From: Paralithodes platypus
Lineage: Eukaryota; Arthropoda; Malacostraca; Decapoda; Lithodidae
Assembly (NCBI GenBank): GCA_032716605.1
Contig: CM064545.1
Location: 11,935,479-11,999,478 of the forward strand
Direction of reading: 5' to 3'
DNA length: 64,000 nucleotides
Made by a program: the position numbers and the translations under genes
The notes under the pieces: generated by a model
The model's input: the letters and a program-made list of their open reading frames with translations, nothing else
What the model was told of the DNA's origin: nothing
Databases searched by the model: none
Part shown: piece by piece, positions 46,490-57,589 of the stretch
How the letters are laid out: each line of letters starts with the position of its first letter
Position numbering within the stretch: position 1 is the first letter of the stretch

Positions 46490-47325
46490 ATCTACTGTTG
46501 TTGTTGCGCTATACATATCAAAAGGTTTTGATAGAGTCTGGCACAAATAATTTACTTCCAAACTACCATCTTTTGCCTTTTATCCCTCTATCTGTGCCTT
46601 TATCGCCAATTTCCTTTCCAGCCGTTCCATAGTCTCGGTTGCAGATGGTCATCGTTTGCGTCCTCTCCCTATCAATTCCAGTGTTCCTCATGGTTCTGTC
46701 CTATCCCTAGTCCTGTTTCTAATTTTCATTAATGATCTTCTCAATTGTATCTCGAGTCCCATCCCCTCATATGCTGATGACTTTACCTTACACAATTCAA
46801 CTAATTTTCCACAACCTCCTTCCCCAAACTCACTCCAAAACTCACATGATGAGGCCAAGTCCTGCCTATCCTCAGATATTTCAATCATTTCTGATTGGGG
46901 CAGAGCAAATCTTGTTACTTTCAATGCTTCCAAAACCCAATGTCTTCATCTGTCTTCCCGTCATAATCTTCCACACGACTATCAGACTATCCAATAATCT
47001 TCAACAATACCACTTCCCAGAGGTTGGGTGTGCTCAATCATCTTCGTGGGTTCTTTAACCCCCGCACAGCTTCTTGTTCTGTACAGGAGCACAGTGCTCC
47101 CATGTTTTGAGTATTGTTCGCATGTGTGGGGAGGTTCCCCCCATACCACACTTCTCGAAAGAGTAGAGTCCAAAACACTCTGTCTTATCAAATCAGCACC
47201 TCTTACTAGTTCCCTACAACGTACCTTGAATATGGCTTTCTGTCACTCTTTTGGCTTTGAGGGAGACACTCTTTACAGGCAGCCTGCCTGTTCTTCTCCT
47301 TCATACACATTTAAGAAAAAATAAG
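46490..47325 (+). mobile_element. LINE family D, fragment with internal deletion
   Basis: Starts at RT A (catatcaaaaggttttgatag), shows SSVPHGSVLSLVLFLIFIND, SSPIPSYADDFTLHNSTNF and FDWGRAN-like DWGRANLVTFNASKTQCLHL. About 60 bp are lost at 47005-47020, and after LIKSAPLTSSLQ (47190) it jumps to the 3' UTR (tttgagggagacactc). Ends at aagaaaaaataag. Confidence 0.85.
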
Positions 47326-47708
47326 ACATGTTAAAGTGGTGGTAATGTATTAGTGTGTACCTGTGGCATTTTGGTATATATTTGTGTTCTATTATCGAAA
47401 GACATTAAGACACACAATCAGCGGTCCATTAGTAGGAGTGACTCCTTCCATTGTTGTAACGAATTTAAACACATTTACGGAATTTAAGGAGTGTGTGTGT
47501 TAGTTAAAACAAAAGTGTGCATGTGAGAATATTTTGTATAAAAATATCTTCAATTTCCTGACAGAAAATCAGGAAAAACCTAAGAGGTTGTGTTGGTGTG
47601 TATTATTACAAATTGTACTGATGAGATCATTACAATATTGACTTATATCTTTATCTATCTATATTTTAATATTATAGTTTATATTTATCAGTGTCGCCTA
47701 TGCCCCAG
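47326..47708 (+). other. Intron sequence before the second FN3 exon
   Basis: Non-coding, A+T-rich. Two possible acceptors (47691 and 47708); the one at 47708 keeps the reading frame with the previous exon. Confidence 0.6.
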
Positions 47709-47907
47709 GTAATAGAAAGACAAGGTGAGGTCCATCCAGTGGTAGAGGTGACCCGCGATGACCCAACCTTCTCCGTAGCCAATCTTCGCCCCGCCACAGC
47801 CTACCGCCTTGTTATTAAGTCCAGGAACCTGAAGGGGGAATCCACTCCCACCGAACTCAGTGCATATACCGTCGCTCTCAACCACCCACAACACGAGACG
47901 GCAGCAG
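47709..47907 (+). CDS. side-like: Sidestep-family exon: second half of the FN3 domain
   Basis: Acceptor gcctatgccccag, donor gcagcag/gtacat. 199 bp, in at phase 0 and out at phase 1. The text VIERQGEVHPVVEVTRDDPT, FSVANLRPATAYRLVIKSRN, LKGESTPTELSAYTVALNHP gives the D-G strands of an FN3 domain, with the usual Leu-x-Pro-x-x-x-Tyr (LRPATAY) and SRNLKGES. Joined to 37894 it reads TFTLH-VIERQGE, of normal FN3 length. An upstream AG at 47691 would break the frame, which is why I chose 47709. The gene continues beyond this window's reach; no transmembrane exon was found. Confidence 0.83.
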
Positions 47908-48667
47908 GTACATTCACTTCTCAATTCCACTTTTGATTTATGTATAATGTTGCTTCTAGCTACTCATAGAGGTAGTAACAGGTAAGGTCTATTACACAAG
48001 GTCATTATGAGTCCTGGAGTAGGTTAAATTAGCTTAGGATGCCTTTAAAAAGTGTAATGGCTGGAACAGTAAGTATACCGGTAGTAAGTTACAATCAAAA
48101 GCCAAAGTTCATTCCTATCTATCCCCGAGTGATTGGAAAAATCCGGGATACTTAAGTGTGAATCGGCGCCTACATTGCTGCAACGGTCACCTCGTATGTC
48201 GTCGATTTTATCCACCAGCAATATGAAATGGCACCAGGTACCGTCACAAACTATCATCTTTACTATTTAACACAACCGATTGTTTTAAAATTCCCCTTAA
48301 AAGGTAGCCCTTCCTCCAACTTTGGCCCCTTCAGTACAATGGCGAATAGAGGTGCCGCCCTACTACTTAGCATTGGTGGTAAGGTCATTTGGGGTCCACA
48401 GCATACATTTGTGGGCGAAATGCCTCTTCCGTACGGACCCCCAATAAGGTCCAACAAGTAGTGCGCCTGGTTCTGGTTACCAGTTGCTTGCTTCTTGACT
48501 GCCAGATTCATTGGTGTTGTGATGACTCCAAAAACATGATAGTTTCACCATGGAGGGTGTGGGAGCCCGACCAGGCTGCCAAAAGTGTTATGAAGGGCTG
48601 GCTATAGGAGTCATTAGTCAACTGGGTGCTACACAACAACAATAAACTATTTAACACCATGATTTCG

Positions 48668-48711
48668 CTCTCAATCACTATCACCATTAGTCGGCAGCAG
48701 GTATGGTCACA
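48668..48711 (+). pseudogene. Relic of the FN3 exon's 3' edge with donor, copy 1
   Basis: cgctctcaatcactatcacc then agtcggcagcaggtatggtc. Compare the real exon end: cgctctcaaccacccacaac, agacggcagcaggtacattc. Both the coding end and the splice donor gcagcag/gta are kept. Upstream, exon similarity fades. Confidence 0.65.
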
Positions 48712-48722
48712 TGGGTTCCATG

Positions 48723-48986
48723 TCAGTTGAACCAGTGCCACTTCAACCAGTGCCACTTTAACCAGTGCTAACTCAACCAGTGGCCACTTCAACCAGTGAC
48801 CATAATCAACCAGTGACCATTTTAACCAGTAACCTAACCTAACCTAACCTAACCTAACTAACCTAACCTAACTTAACCTACTGGTTAAAATGGTCACTGG
48901 TTGAAATGGTCACTGGTTGAAGTGGCCACTGGTTGAATTATAACTGGTTAAAGTGGCACTGGTTGAAGTGGCACTGGTTCAACTGA
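48723..48986. repeat. Foldback: 105-bp inverted arms around a CCTAA telomere-like block
   Basis: Left arm 48723-48829 and right arm 48881-48986 are reverse complements with only a few differences. Each arm is built of about six units of the type caaccagtggccactt. The loop (48830-48880) is (CCTAA)n with two changes (aacctaactaacc, aacttaacc). CCTAA/TTAGG is the telomere repeat of most arthropods. The structure could form a long hairpin. No coding capacity. Confidence 0.9.
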
Positions 48987-49044
48987 CCTGTCACCAGTCA
49001 CATTTATAGTTCCCTCTTACCCTCATTATTTTGATGCCATGCCT

Positions 49045-49090
49045 TTGCTCTCAACTACCCTCATAACAAGACGGCAACAAGACAAATCAT
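49045..49090 (+). pseudogene. Relic of the FN3 exon's 3' edge, copy 2
   Basis: ttgctctcaactaccctcat then aacaagacggcaacaagaca. It aligns with the exon end (gctctcaaccaccc, aacacgagacggcagcagg) with small differences, and the donor GT has been lost. Confidence 0.6.
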
Positions 49091-49420
49091 AGTATTTATT
49101 AGTGGCCCCTCCATCATTGACGATATGCCTTATACAGTAATGGCACTCTTCAAACTCATGGGTCAGCTGTTTGAAACACCCCCCTCAGAGTGTTGAAGAC
49201 ACCTACATCGTAAGCGTACACTCATTCTCTTACGGAATCGTCATTATGATCGGGAGCTCACTACGAAAAAACTTCGCAAAAAATAATAAAATAAAAATAA
49301 ATTAGAACTACTAAAAGCAATTCTTCCCATCGTGTGATGTTCAAAGCGTGGGTGTGCTCGCAGACGCTGCTGTGCCTAGCACCATTCGTCCTTCGCACTC
49401 CGGGGCCCGTTGCGGATGGA
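49086..49420 (-). repeat. Repeat family F copy
   Basis: Shares long stretches in opposite orientation with 59280-59690: cattgacgatatgcct, tgccattactg, ttacggaatcgtcattatga, tcgggagctcactacg, and ctaggcacagcagcgtctg as its complement. About 65 bp (A/T-rich, 49272-49330) are inserted relative to 59475. No coding capacity. Probably a non-autonomous DNA element; ends unclear. Confidence 0.65.
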
Positions 49421-49477
49421 CGTGCGTTTGCCGATCTATCTTCATTCTGCATTCTACGGTCTCTACTACCGAGTCTT

Positions 49478-51250
49478 TTTTTGTTTTTTGTTTTTTTAAG
49501 AGACAATGAACAGAGGAAGGAAAAACACAGAAAAAACAAAAAGGTCCATGTGCCTAAAGGCATCCTCCATTCATAAATTTGTTGTAACAACTGGATTTAA
49601 ACATTTGTAGATTGTAAGTTTGTGGAAAGCAATTCGAGGGAAGTGAATTCCAAAGAGTAGTAGCTCTGGGGATAAATGAATTCTGATAAGCAGAAGATCT
49701 GCATTGTGGAGGAGAAAGTGTAAATTCATGGGCGCTCTCAGCTGCCCTAGTTCTACGGGGAAAGATGTGGAGAGGCGGCACAATTGAAGCAAGTTCCTCT
49801 GAACAATTGCTGTGAAAATATCTGTAGAATAATGCAAGGGATGCAACGTTTCTTCGTATGGATAATGTAGGAAGGTCCTGTGTGATTGCAGGGTTATTGA
49901 TTAATCTAATAGCTTTATTTTGAAGTTTGTCCAACTGCCTCAATGCAACCACTCCACTTCCACCCCACAGAGGTGAACAGTAATCCATCTGAGAACGCAC
50001 ATGACTTTTATATATTACGGCCAACTGCTCGTCAGTGAAGAATTCTCGAACTCTGTACAGGAGTCCCAGTTTTTTAGAGGCATTCTTAGCAATGCTTCTA
50101 ACATAATGTGTCCAGCTCAAGTTAGTAGTTAATGTTACACCGAGAATGTCAATACTAGGGGAAGTGGGAATATTTACATCATTAAAAAATATATGGGAGT
50201 CAGTGAGATTCTGTCGGTTAGAAAATTGAATGTACTTGGTTTTCTGTGCATTAAATGAAACTAGATTATTTTGTCCCCATTCATTAATTCTAGAAAGGTC
50301 CTGGTTCAGAGAAATTGCAGTGTTTATTTTTGAATTTATAAGATCGGGTTGGGTGAAAGAATTGGTAAATGTGAAGGAACTGTGGAGTGTTGAGTCATCT
50401 GTGTAGGAATGTATTGGATTATGAGTGGTACATATGAGATCATTGATATGAATGAGGAACAGAGTTGGGGCCAAAACTGATCCCTGGGGAACACCAGCAT
50501 TTATTGAGTGAAATTGAGAATAAAGGCCATCTACCATTACACATATTTTTCTGTTATGAAGATAAGAAGAAATTAGTGGAACTAATGATGCAAGGCCGTA
50601 GTGTGACATCTACGACAATAAGGATTGATGCCAGACTCTATCAAATGCCTTTGATATATCCAGTGCTATTGTATGTGTTTCACCATGTTGGTCGGTAGCT
50701 TGGTTGATTTGATGCGTAAGAAGGCAAAGAATGTCTGCAGTTGATCGACATCTTCTAAAACCATATTGCCTATCACTCATTAATTTATTATTCTCAAGAT
50801 GCTTAATTATGTGATTATTTAATATAATTTCAAAGACTTTACCAAGAGTGGAAGTTATAGCTATTGGTCTGTAGTTTTATAGATCTGAAGAGGCACCTTT
50901 TTTAGGAACTGGATGGATGTTTGCTTCTTTCCAGGGTACTGGGAAGCATGAGGTATGAGTACACAGACGGAAATTTTTTCCAATACAGGAGCGAGCACCA
51001 AGGAGCAATTCTTAAGTACTATTGGAGGAATTTCATCTGGACCAGGAGCCTTATCTACTGAGAGATTCTGTAAAATAGTTTTGACATGTCTGGTGTGGAT
51101 CTTAAGTGAGGGAATTTCAGGCGAATTAAAATTAAGTACAGGGACATCTTGATCTATTTCATCTAAGATTGAGTTGGTGGAGAAAATATCCGCAAGAAGG
51201 TTAGCTTTACCTCGTGGGTCACTTACAAGATTGCCAGTCGGAGATTTTTT
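49478..51250 (-). mobile_element. LINE family E, 5'-truncated CR1/Jockey-like copy
   Basis: Minus strand from about 51250 (linker to RT) through the complete RT to an A-rich tail (seen as T-runs at 49478-49498). The RT start 51110-50870 is readable: DKAPGPDEIPPIVLKN-like, then HPVPKKGASSDL, a stop at 50880, QYGFRRCRSTAD-like text near 50770 and ALDISKAFDRVWHQS near 50650. It stops at tcgtagatg (50609) where the long open frame begins. Related to family D (SKAFDRVWH, HVWGG-like SPLWGGSG) but clearly distinct. Confidence 0.87.
49554..50609 (-). pseudogene. LINE E reverse transcriptase, palm to C-terminus (351 codons open)
   Basis: NAGVPQGSVLAPTLFLIHIN (RT B), IHSYTDDSTLHSS (catalytic YTDD), EWGQNNLVSFNAQKTKYIQF, IDILGVTLTTNLSWTHYV, YKSHVRSQMDYCSPLWGGSG, LQNKAIRLINNPAI, LSIRRNVASLALFYRYFHSN and LWNSLPSNCFPQTYNLQMFK. 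The frame is unbroken to a stop at 49554, while the 5' part is broken, so this segment alone looks young. Confidence 0.88.
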
Positions 51251-51254
51251 TGCT

Positions 51255-53085
51255 TTTCCTCATTTGTATTATCTGATATGTTCTAGAATAGGTTTAGATT
51301 AGATAGGTCGGGCGTCCCCATTGGCACGGCCCCCAGGAGTGTATTTTTATAAGGGAGATTAGGCTGGCGTCCCCTCGTTCGCCTGTGAACTTGGCCGCCA
51401 TAGTTTTTTGTATATTGTGCTCTCAGGTTAGCCTATCTAGTTATTTAGGAGGCTTATTTATCCAGGGCACCGCTTTTCGGCTACCTTTCTGGTAGGATAA
51501 GCGTTTTTGTATTCATCGGTAGACTCTATAGTTTAAGAGTTGCTTCACATGGTGAAGAGCTTTCTATTGTTTTTCTACGTCGTCCCTTCCATGCGAGCTG
51601 TTCGTCGTGATGAGGTTGGCTACTAATTTCTTCCTGGAGGTAAGAGGGTTGCTGCGTCGTCGTGCTGCTTTCCCTAGGCCTTGTGGCCAGCCTCGATGTA
51701 GGGGTGTTTTTTTGGCTAGGTTGTATTATTATTATTAATCTTTCATTTTAATAATTGTAGCCATAAGATGTGACCTTCACTTTCATGACTAATTTATTAT
51801 TAATGAAAGGAAGGTGTCAGGAGACGTCCTGGCTATTATAAATATGTATGGGCTGTGTTGGGCTATCTTGTTGCAAACGAGTTAGAAAACACAAAGGGTA
51901 TGATTCAACTCTTTCGGCGGAAAATAGCCGAGTTCTATGTTTACCGGAGGCTTTCTACGGCGGGCTAGAGTAACGATCCAAGTAACCCGCTCGTGGTCGA
52001 GCGCCAGAACTATAATTCCCGGCGGAAGGGTCCAAACGTGATTTCGGCTCAGCCAGAATGATTCACCTATATTAAAAATATCCTGACGTGGCAGGGAAGA
52101 CTTCTAATCCGTCATCACGGCGGAAGGGTCAATCAATCCGTCAGCGGGGCGGGTGAGTTTAGTTAACGGAGCTCCGTCAGTGAGGAGGGGAAATAATGTT
52201 AACAATACATTCAATAGGAATGATAACTTTAACACCTTACGAGCGGCCTATGCGGTTTATTTATATGTACCGCCCAGCGGGGTGTTTTTAGCCAAAATAT
52301 GGCTGTTTACGTGATCATTTTCATGCCTAAATAAGACCCAGAACGTAAAACAAGTACCTATCCCTGAAAGGGCATAAACAGAGCTTTCGAATGACACCAT
52401 AACGATCCTTTTATGATGGCTAGTTTTCTTGCAATAACCGTGCAACGCGAGTGCAAAAAGCATGTAATTCGGTACTTTCCCCATATAATTCAGTATGTAG
52501 CGAGTGAGAGAGGGAGGAGGGAGCTGAGATTCGTGTCAGTAGGTTCGCCGCGGTGTTCTGGAGCAGTCATACGCTCGCTAGTCTCCTGCCACCACTTGTC
52601 TCTCTCTCTCAGCAACATTACGTGCTGAAATTGCCACTCGACCTATGTCGAGCGCCGCCACATAGTCCAGCTTTATTAAATACGACTTATGTGGTGAGCC
52701 GCTAATTAAGGGTTAATATAGGCCAATGATAAGGATTATCATGGATAAGTAGCCTTAATACTTTCAAGAGAAACCCGGAGAGTGGTTTTCCAGAAGAGTT
52801 TGAAGGCAAAGTAAAGTAGTAGTGTGCTAGACCTAATTTTCCGGCGTATTCGAGGTATATAACGTGTGTGAATGTCTTGGATTATCCTTATGAGCATTGA
52901 CTCTTGGAATTTTCTTTCCAGATCGCACATTTCTACCTCTGTAGCGCACCCCAGACTGGGGGCCGATCCCGGCGGGGGGGTGGGTAATCATGCAATACGC
53001 TACCCTATGTACGCCACCGACATGCATGAACGTCCTGATCTTTAGCCATAAACTATGTAATGTGTTTAACATGTCTTGATCACTC
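51255..53085 (+). other. Non-coding, possible 5' region of the DIRS element, split by MITE-A
   Basis: No convincing gene. The block 51940-52190 repeats ggcggaagggtc (52022 and 52124) and is G/C-rich, unlike nearby intron; ccggcggaagggtt recurs at 63541. It may be untranslated leader of the DIRS-type element that follows. MITE-A occupies 52233-52712. The proposed 5' boundary is not visible. Confidence 0.4.
52233..52712 (+). mobile_element. MITE-A, full-length 480-bp copy 3
   Basis: TTAA at 52229-52232 and 52713-52716. Left end caccttacgagcggcc, right end the reverse complement of cccttaattagcggctc. Very similar to the copy at 59715 over its whole length; used here as the reference orientation. 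Confidence 0.9.
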
Positions 53086-53106
53086 TAGGGGACTTTGGCT
53101 GTCTAA

Positions 53107-55664
53107 GAGATGTGGTGTGTGTACTCGACTTTGTGATGGATTAATGAATCACAAAGAAGCAACGTGTCAAGTGGCCCTATTGGAAATAAAGGCGCACTTT
53201 AACAACTATACTAAATAAGGTGGTCCATAAAGCGTTACAGTGCGACGATGAGGCTTTGTGGGATTATTTGGTTATTAAATCTCCTCTTGGTAAGCATAAG
53301 TCAACTCGTTCAGTGGTGATCAAAAAGAAGCCAACTAAAGTTATTTCGAAAGAAATTATTAGTACAGACAGTGACTCTGATGACACAAGTGCAACGTCTA
53401 ACACCCCCCCCCCCCCCCCCCCAGTCGGAATGCGAAACTATCTCAGCCAGATTCGTCGCAAGAGGACAGGACCCGGTCTAGATCCAGGTCGCCCTTAAAC
53501 CAATCTTTGCGTCCGTCAGGCCAATCGAAACAGCCGGCGACCAATAAACAAAGAATCACGCCATAAAAAGTGACAACTTCAGGCAGTAAACGGGTTACAT
53601 CCATATGGAAGCATCGAGTGCGCGGCTCTGGCAAACGCCGGTGACGACACCTCCTCCCTCCGTCACTACCTCCTCCAAGCCGAAAGTGAAATCTGGCAGG
53701 TCGGAGATGGTGACGGAGGTGGCAGAGAAGCCTCCCAGAGACAGTGATAGTGACGTGAGCCAATTGTCGCAGTCAGTTACGCCGGGTTATTCAATCCTTC
53801 GTTCAAATGTTCAGCCGGTTTTAAAGTTCCACATTCTCATGTACCGGCGAAGTGTTAGCTGAGCAATATCGAGGGTACCAGGGCTGCACCAGGGAAAGTT
53901 CTGAACGATCGCAAAGTCAAATGTCCACTGCCTCGGAGGCCACAGACAATGTCAGTGTGCGGCAAACCATTGAAGAACAAGTGCCTTCATCCATACCAAA
54001 TTTGAGTTGGGAAGCTTTTGAACGTGAACGATTAAATCCCGCGGTCAGACATGAGATGGTTCGATCCATTCAGCCCGGCAACTGGAGGAAGAGTTGGTTG
54101 AGGACATGGAATACCAGGATGATTTAGGAGAGGAGTTATAACAATTACCCTCCGGTCGAAAACTGATATCGTCTGGCCACTCAGAAGGCGACTCAGTAGC
54201 TTCTACGGACAGTATTAAAGACTATGTCACTAGGGCAGATTTGCAATCTATGTTAGATCAAATGATGCAAAACTTTCAGATGGCTAAAGTGGTGCCGGAA
54301 GCTCCGCTGCCAGAGTCAGTTGCTAGACCGCTGGAGTCAGTTCGAATATCAACTAGGCAACCTATTTTTTCCCTCCCCTATGACAACGAGTTCTAGTCAG
54401 TCAGCTTCGACGTCAACTTTGACTACTTCCAATGTTCCAGTTGTCACGGACGTCATTCCTCCACCTTTGGAGAAAGTTCCCCTTTGGAAAGGCCAAATGC
54501 CTTTACTTTACGGGCCAGATCAGTCATGGGTTAATATCGTCGCCCAAAACCCAAAGGTCGCGCAACAGACAATCTCGGGTGAGCTTCCGGTACCTGATCA
54601 CTGGGTTATTCAGGTTAATGAGAGTAAAAAGTTACTTGCTCTTAAAATGTCAGGTGAAACTCTAGACGTATCCATTAAGGCTGTTCCTAATTTATATGCC
54701 CCAGACTTCTTTGTATATGCTTCCTCCCCAGCTTTGCCAACTCCCTCTTCTGCACGACTTTACTCGGATTGGTCGAAAGTAGACGGGTTTAATGATATTA
54801 AGGCTCTGGCACATTTAACACCGGAATTAGATGCAATTCCTATCCGTGACCAATCCGGCAACCCGGTCCTTCAGATTGGGGAGGTAGGTACAGGTCCATG
54901 GGTGGATTGTGAGGCGGAGGCGCAACAGTTGGTTTTCACTGCCCGTCGCTATAGCAGAAGGTGCACCTCAATCACTGCCCCTAAGTTGTCTTTGTGGGAA
55001 ATAGAAGACCCTTTTTCTAGTCCCCCCCCCCCCAATTCATTTGGATAAAAACTATAAATTGAGGCAAAAGCCTATGAGGCTACTGTCTCAATTCTTGCTC
55101 AGTCGCCAGATCGCACAGTCTCTGGTCAGGACGGCTCAGGCAATAACTGATTCCCACACTAAGAAAGCCCTCTCTCTTTCTAGACGTCTTGTTCTCCAGA
55201 ACTCTATTCAATCCCTTGGCGACGTTAGGGTCGCCTTCTTGGAGGCGGTCCGTGCGCGTCAGGACCTTAGAGTCTATGTGGTGAAGAAGTTGCCGGAGAA
55301 GATTGGGCGCCGTGTCATTCTGTCCCCAGTTTTAACATCAAATTTTGTATGTCATGATACCTGGAGGACTGTGTTTAGCCTCGTAGACTCTGCTAGACAG
55401 GCTGCCTCCCCAGCGCAGAAGGAGTCACACAAATTTGCTAAGCCTTACACTAAGCCAACATTTAGTCACAAGAGTCACCCAAGTGGGACTAAGTTTTTTC
55501 CGAACTTCAACACCCCTTCCACACTGGGAAGCAGTCATGCTACCAAAAGCAAGCAGGGTAAGAGTTCCAGTAAGTGGTACAAAGGACAGACTAAGAGTAA
55601 ACCAGGACAAGACTCAAAGTCTACTACTGCCAACCAGCCGTCTACCCCTACCACATCACATTAA
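53107..55664 (+). pseudogene. DIRS Gag-like region, broken into several frames
   Basis: Starts with a Cys/His finger near 53112 (CGVCTRLCDGLMNHKEATC). Then 53220-53498 (Ser/Asp-rich, KEIISTDSDSDD), a gap, 54320-55048 (MPLLYGPDQSWVNIVAQNP; LYAPDFFVYASSPALPTPSS) and 55041-55664 (LSRQIAQSLVRTAQAITDSH; VRVAFLEAVRARQDLRVYVV; then a basic Ser/Lys-rich tail). The junction at 55022-55032 is a run of 11 C. These proteins package the RNA in DIRS elements. No homologue recalled closely enough to name a subfamily. Confidence 0.65.
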
Positions 55665-55817
55665 AAAAACTAGTCATCCACAAAACTCTCTCACTCCCGG
55701 GGCCTGTATTGGGCGAGTTGGATCCGAGAATAGTTCTGCCGGACAAGCCCAGTTGCGGGACTGGGTCATTCCGGACGTGTCACCGGGGCATGGCCCCGGC
55801 GGACTTGAGCACGGACA

Positions 55818-56663
55818 GTGGTACGCAAGGTCATCACTTGGCGGTGGCTCCGACGACCTCGTTTACATCAACCTTTGGAAGGCAATCATGTTTCTTTAGA
55901 GGTGGAGTCACTAGTCCAGGAAATTATACCCAAGCGTATCATTGTCCCGGTCAATCCAACTTGCCCAGTTTACACGTCCAGACTTTTTCTTGTGCCAAAG
56001 AGGGACAGTGTTCAGATGAGGCCGGTCGTAGATCTGTCTCACCTGAATAACTACATTCACAACGCATCGTTCAGGATGCTCACTGTGAATCAGATCAGGT
56101 TAACACTTCCGCCGCAAGGTTGGATGTGTTCTTTAGACCTGACAGAAGCCTATTGGCAAGTACCAGTAAACAAAAGGTTCCCAAAATTCCTCGTTATGAG
56201 GATCGAGCATCAGATCTCTGTATTTCAAAGGATGCCTTTCGGTCTAAACCTGGCTCCGAGGATCTTTACCAAATTAGTCCGACAGGCTCTGCTACCACTG
56301 TTAAAACAAGGGATCATGGTGATGTGGTACCTAGACGACTGGCTGGTGGTGGCAGAGTCTGAGATACAATGCCTCAAAGATGTATATTCCATTCTAACCC
56401 ATGTCAAAGCCCTGGGATTCATCTTGGCAAAGTCGAATCTTGTCCCAACAAGGGTAGTTCAGTGGGTGGGGCTGGCATGGGACACAACACACCTAACACT
56501 CAGTCAGAGTGTGGGCAATCGGAACAGATTTCGCCGGAAATTGTTCCTTTTTCTTTGCAGCTTGACTACGACGAGGAAGATGTGGGAGTCCCTTGCCGGC
56601 TCTCTCAACTGGATTCAACTTACTGTAAAGTTGGGCCAGTTGATGGTACAGAGGTTAAGCTAG
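55818..56663 (+). pseudogene. DIRS reverse transcriptase
   Basis: 281 open codons. VSLEVESLVQEIIPKRIIVP, YTSRLFLVPKRDSVQMRPVV (RT 1-2), DLSHLNNYI, WMCSLDLTEAYWQVPVNKRF (RT A, first Asp), FQRMPFGLNLAPRIFTKLVR (RT B) and VMWYLDDWLVVAES (catalytic LDD), then GLAWDTTHLTLSQS. These match the DIRS/Ty3-related RT pattern. The frame ends at 56663, in the connection to RNase H. Catalytic residues are intact although the frame is broken downstream. Confidence 0.88.
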
Positions 56664-57400
56664 GAGGGAAACAAATATTTTCCGCTGTTGCCGGCGGAAA
56701 AGTCGTGGAAAATCCCAAAATTATCCACAACTTACTAGCGGTCTGGGCAAGGCCAGAAACATTGCATTCAATTATGACGTGGACTTCTCCTCCGCCGACG
56801 GTATGCGTAGATACTGATGCTTTGGGGACGGTGGGTTGGGGTTATCAGTCAAACCTCGGGCATCAGTCAAGGTCTTTGGTCCCAATCCAAGGAGTTTCAC
56901 ATCAATGCGAAAGAGTTACTAGTTCCCTTAATATTCCTTCAGGCTCACGGTTCCACATTGGAGGGGAAATCAATTGCTTTTCGAATGGACCATCTGAATG
57001 CCTTGTCTTGCATTCAGAAGCAAGGGTCAACGAGGTTTTGAACATTGCTAGAATTGTCGGAAAAGATTTTTGTGTTAGCCGTCAAGCTAAACATTCATCT
57101 TCACGCATCTTATCTGCCATGCGTGGCCAACGTCTGGGCAGATGCTCTGTAATGGAGACGGAGCAAAATAGTAGAATGGGCGCTCAAGCAAACCATCTTT
57201 CAAAAGACGATTACAGAACCATACTGTCCACAAGTGGACTTATTCGCGTCAGAGGAAAACCACAAACTCCCTCTCTGCCTAACCCGCCAGAGAGTCACTC
57301 CGGCGGGGGATCCCGACGCTTTGCTGACGGATTGGAACAGATGGAATTCCATCTAACTGTTTCCACCACCCGACGCTTCACTCATGTGTCAAGTAGTTCA
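56664..57400 (+). pseudogene. DIRS RNase H region, frameshifted
   Basis: The pieces lie in two frames. VCVDTDALGTVGWGYQ (56805 on) carries the first catalytic Asp; WSQSKEFHINAKELLVPLIF (56870 on, other frame) carries the Glu region; FRMDHLNALSCIQKQGS the next Asp. Further on ADALS-like text near 57140 gives the last Asp region. The domain is recognisable but cannot be made from one frame. Confidence 0.75.
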
Positions 57401-57589
57401 CAAACTACGGGATTATCGGGGCATAGTCTCGCTGATCGCGCCCCTGTGGCCGGCTCAGGTTTGGCTCTCCCAATTGAAGACGTGATGCGAGAACCCGGTG
57501 TCCCTCCCGATCTCGTACTTCCACTTGGAGACAATTGGCAACCTAAAGACATTGCTGACTTTTGCATTCTATACATTCAAAGGGACAAA

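Noticed and set aside
47691..47708. Acceptor at 47691 as the start of the FN3 exon
   Set aside because: It would enter in a phase that does not match the phase-0 end of the previous exon and would add six residues not expected in the FN3 strand. The AG at 47708 fits both.
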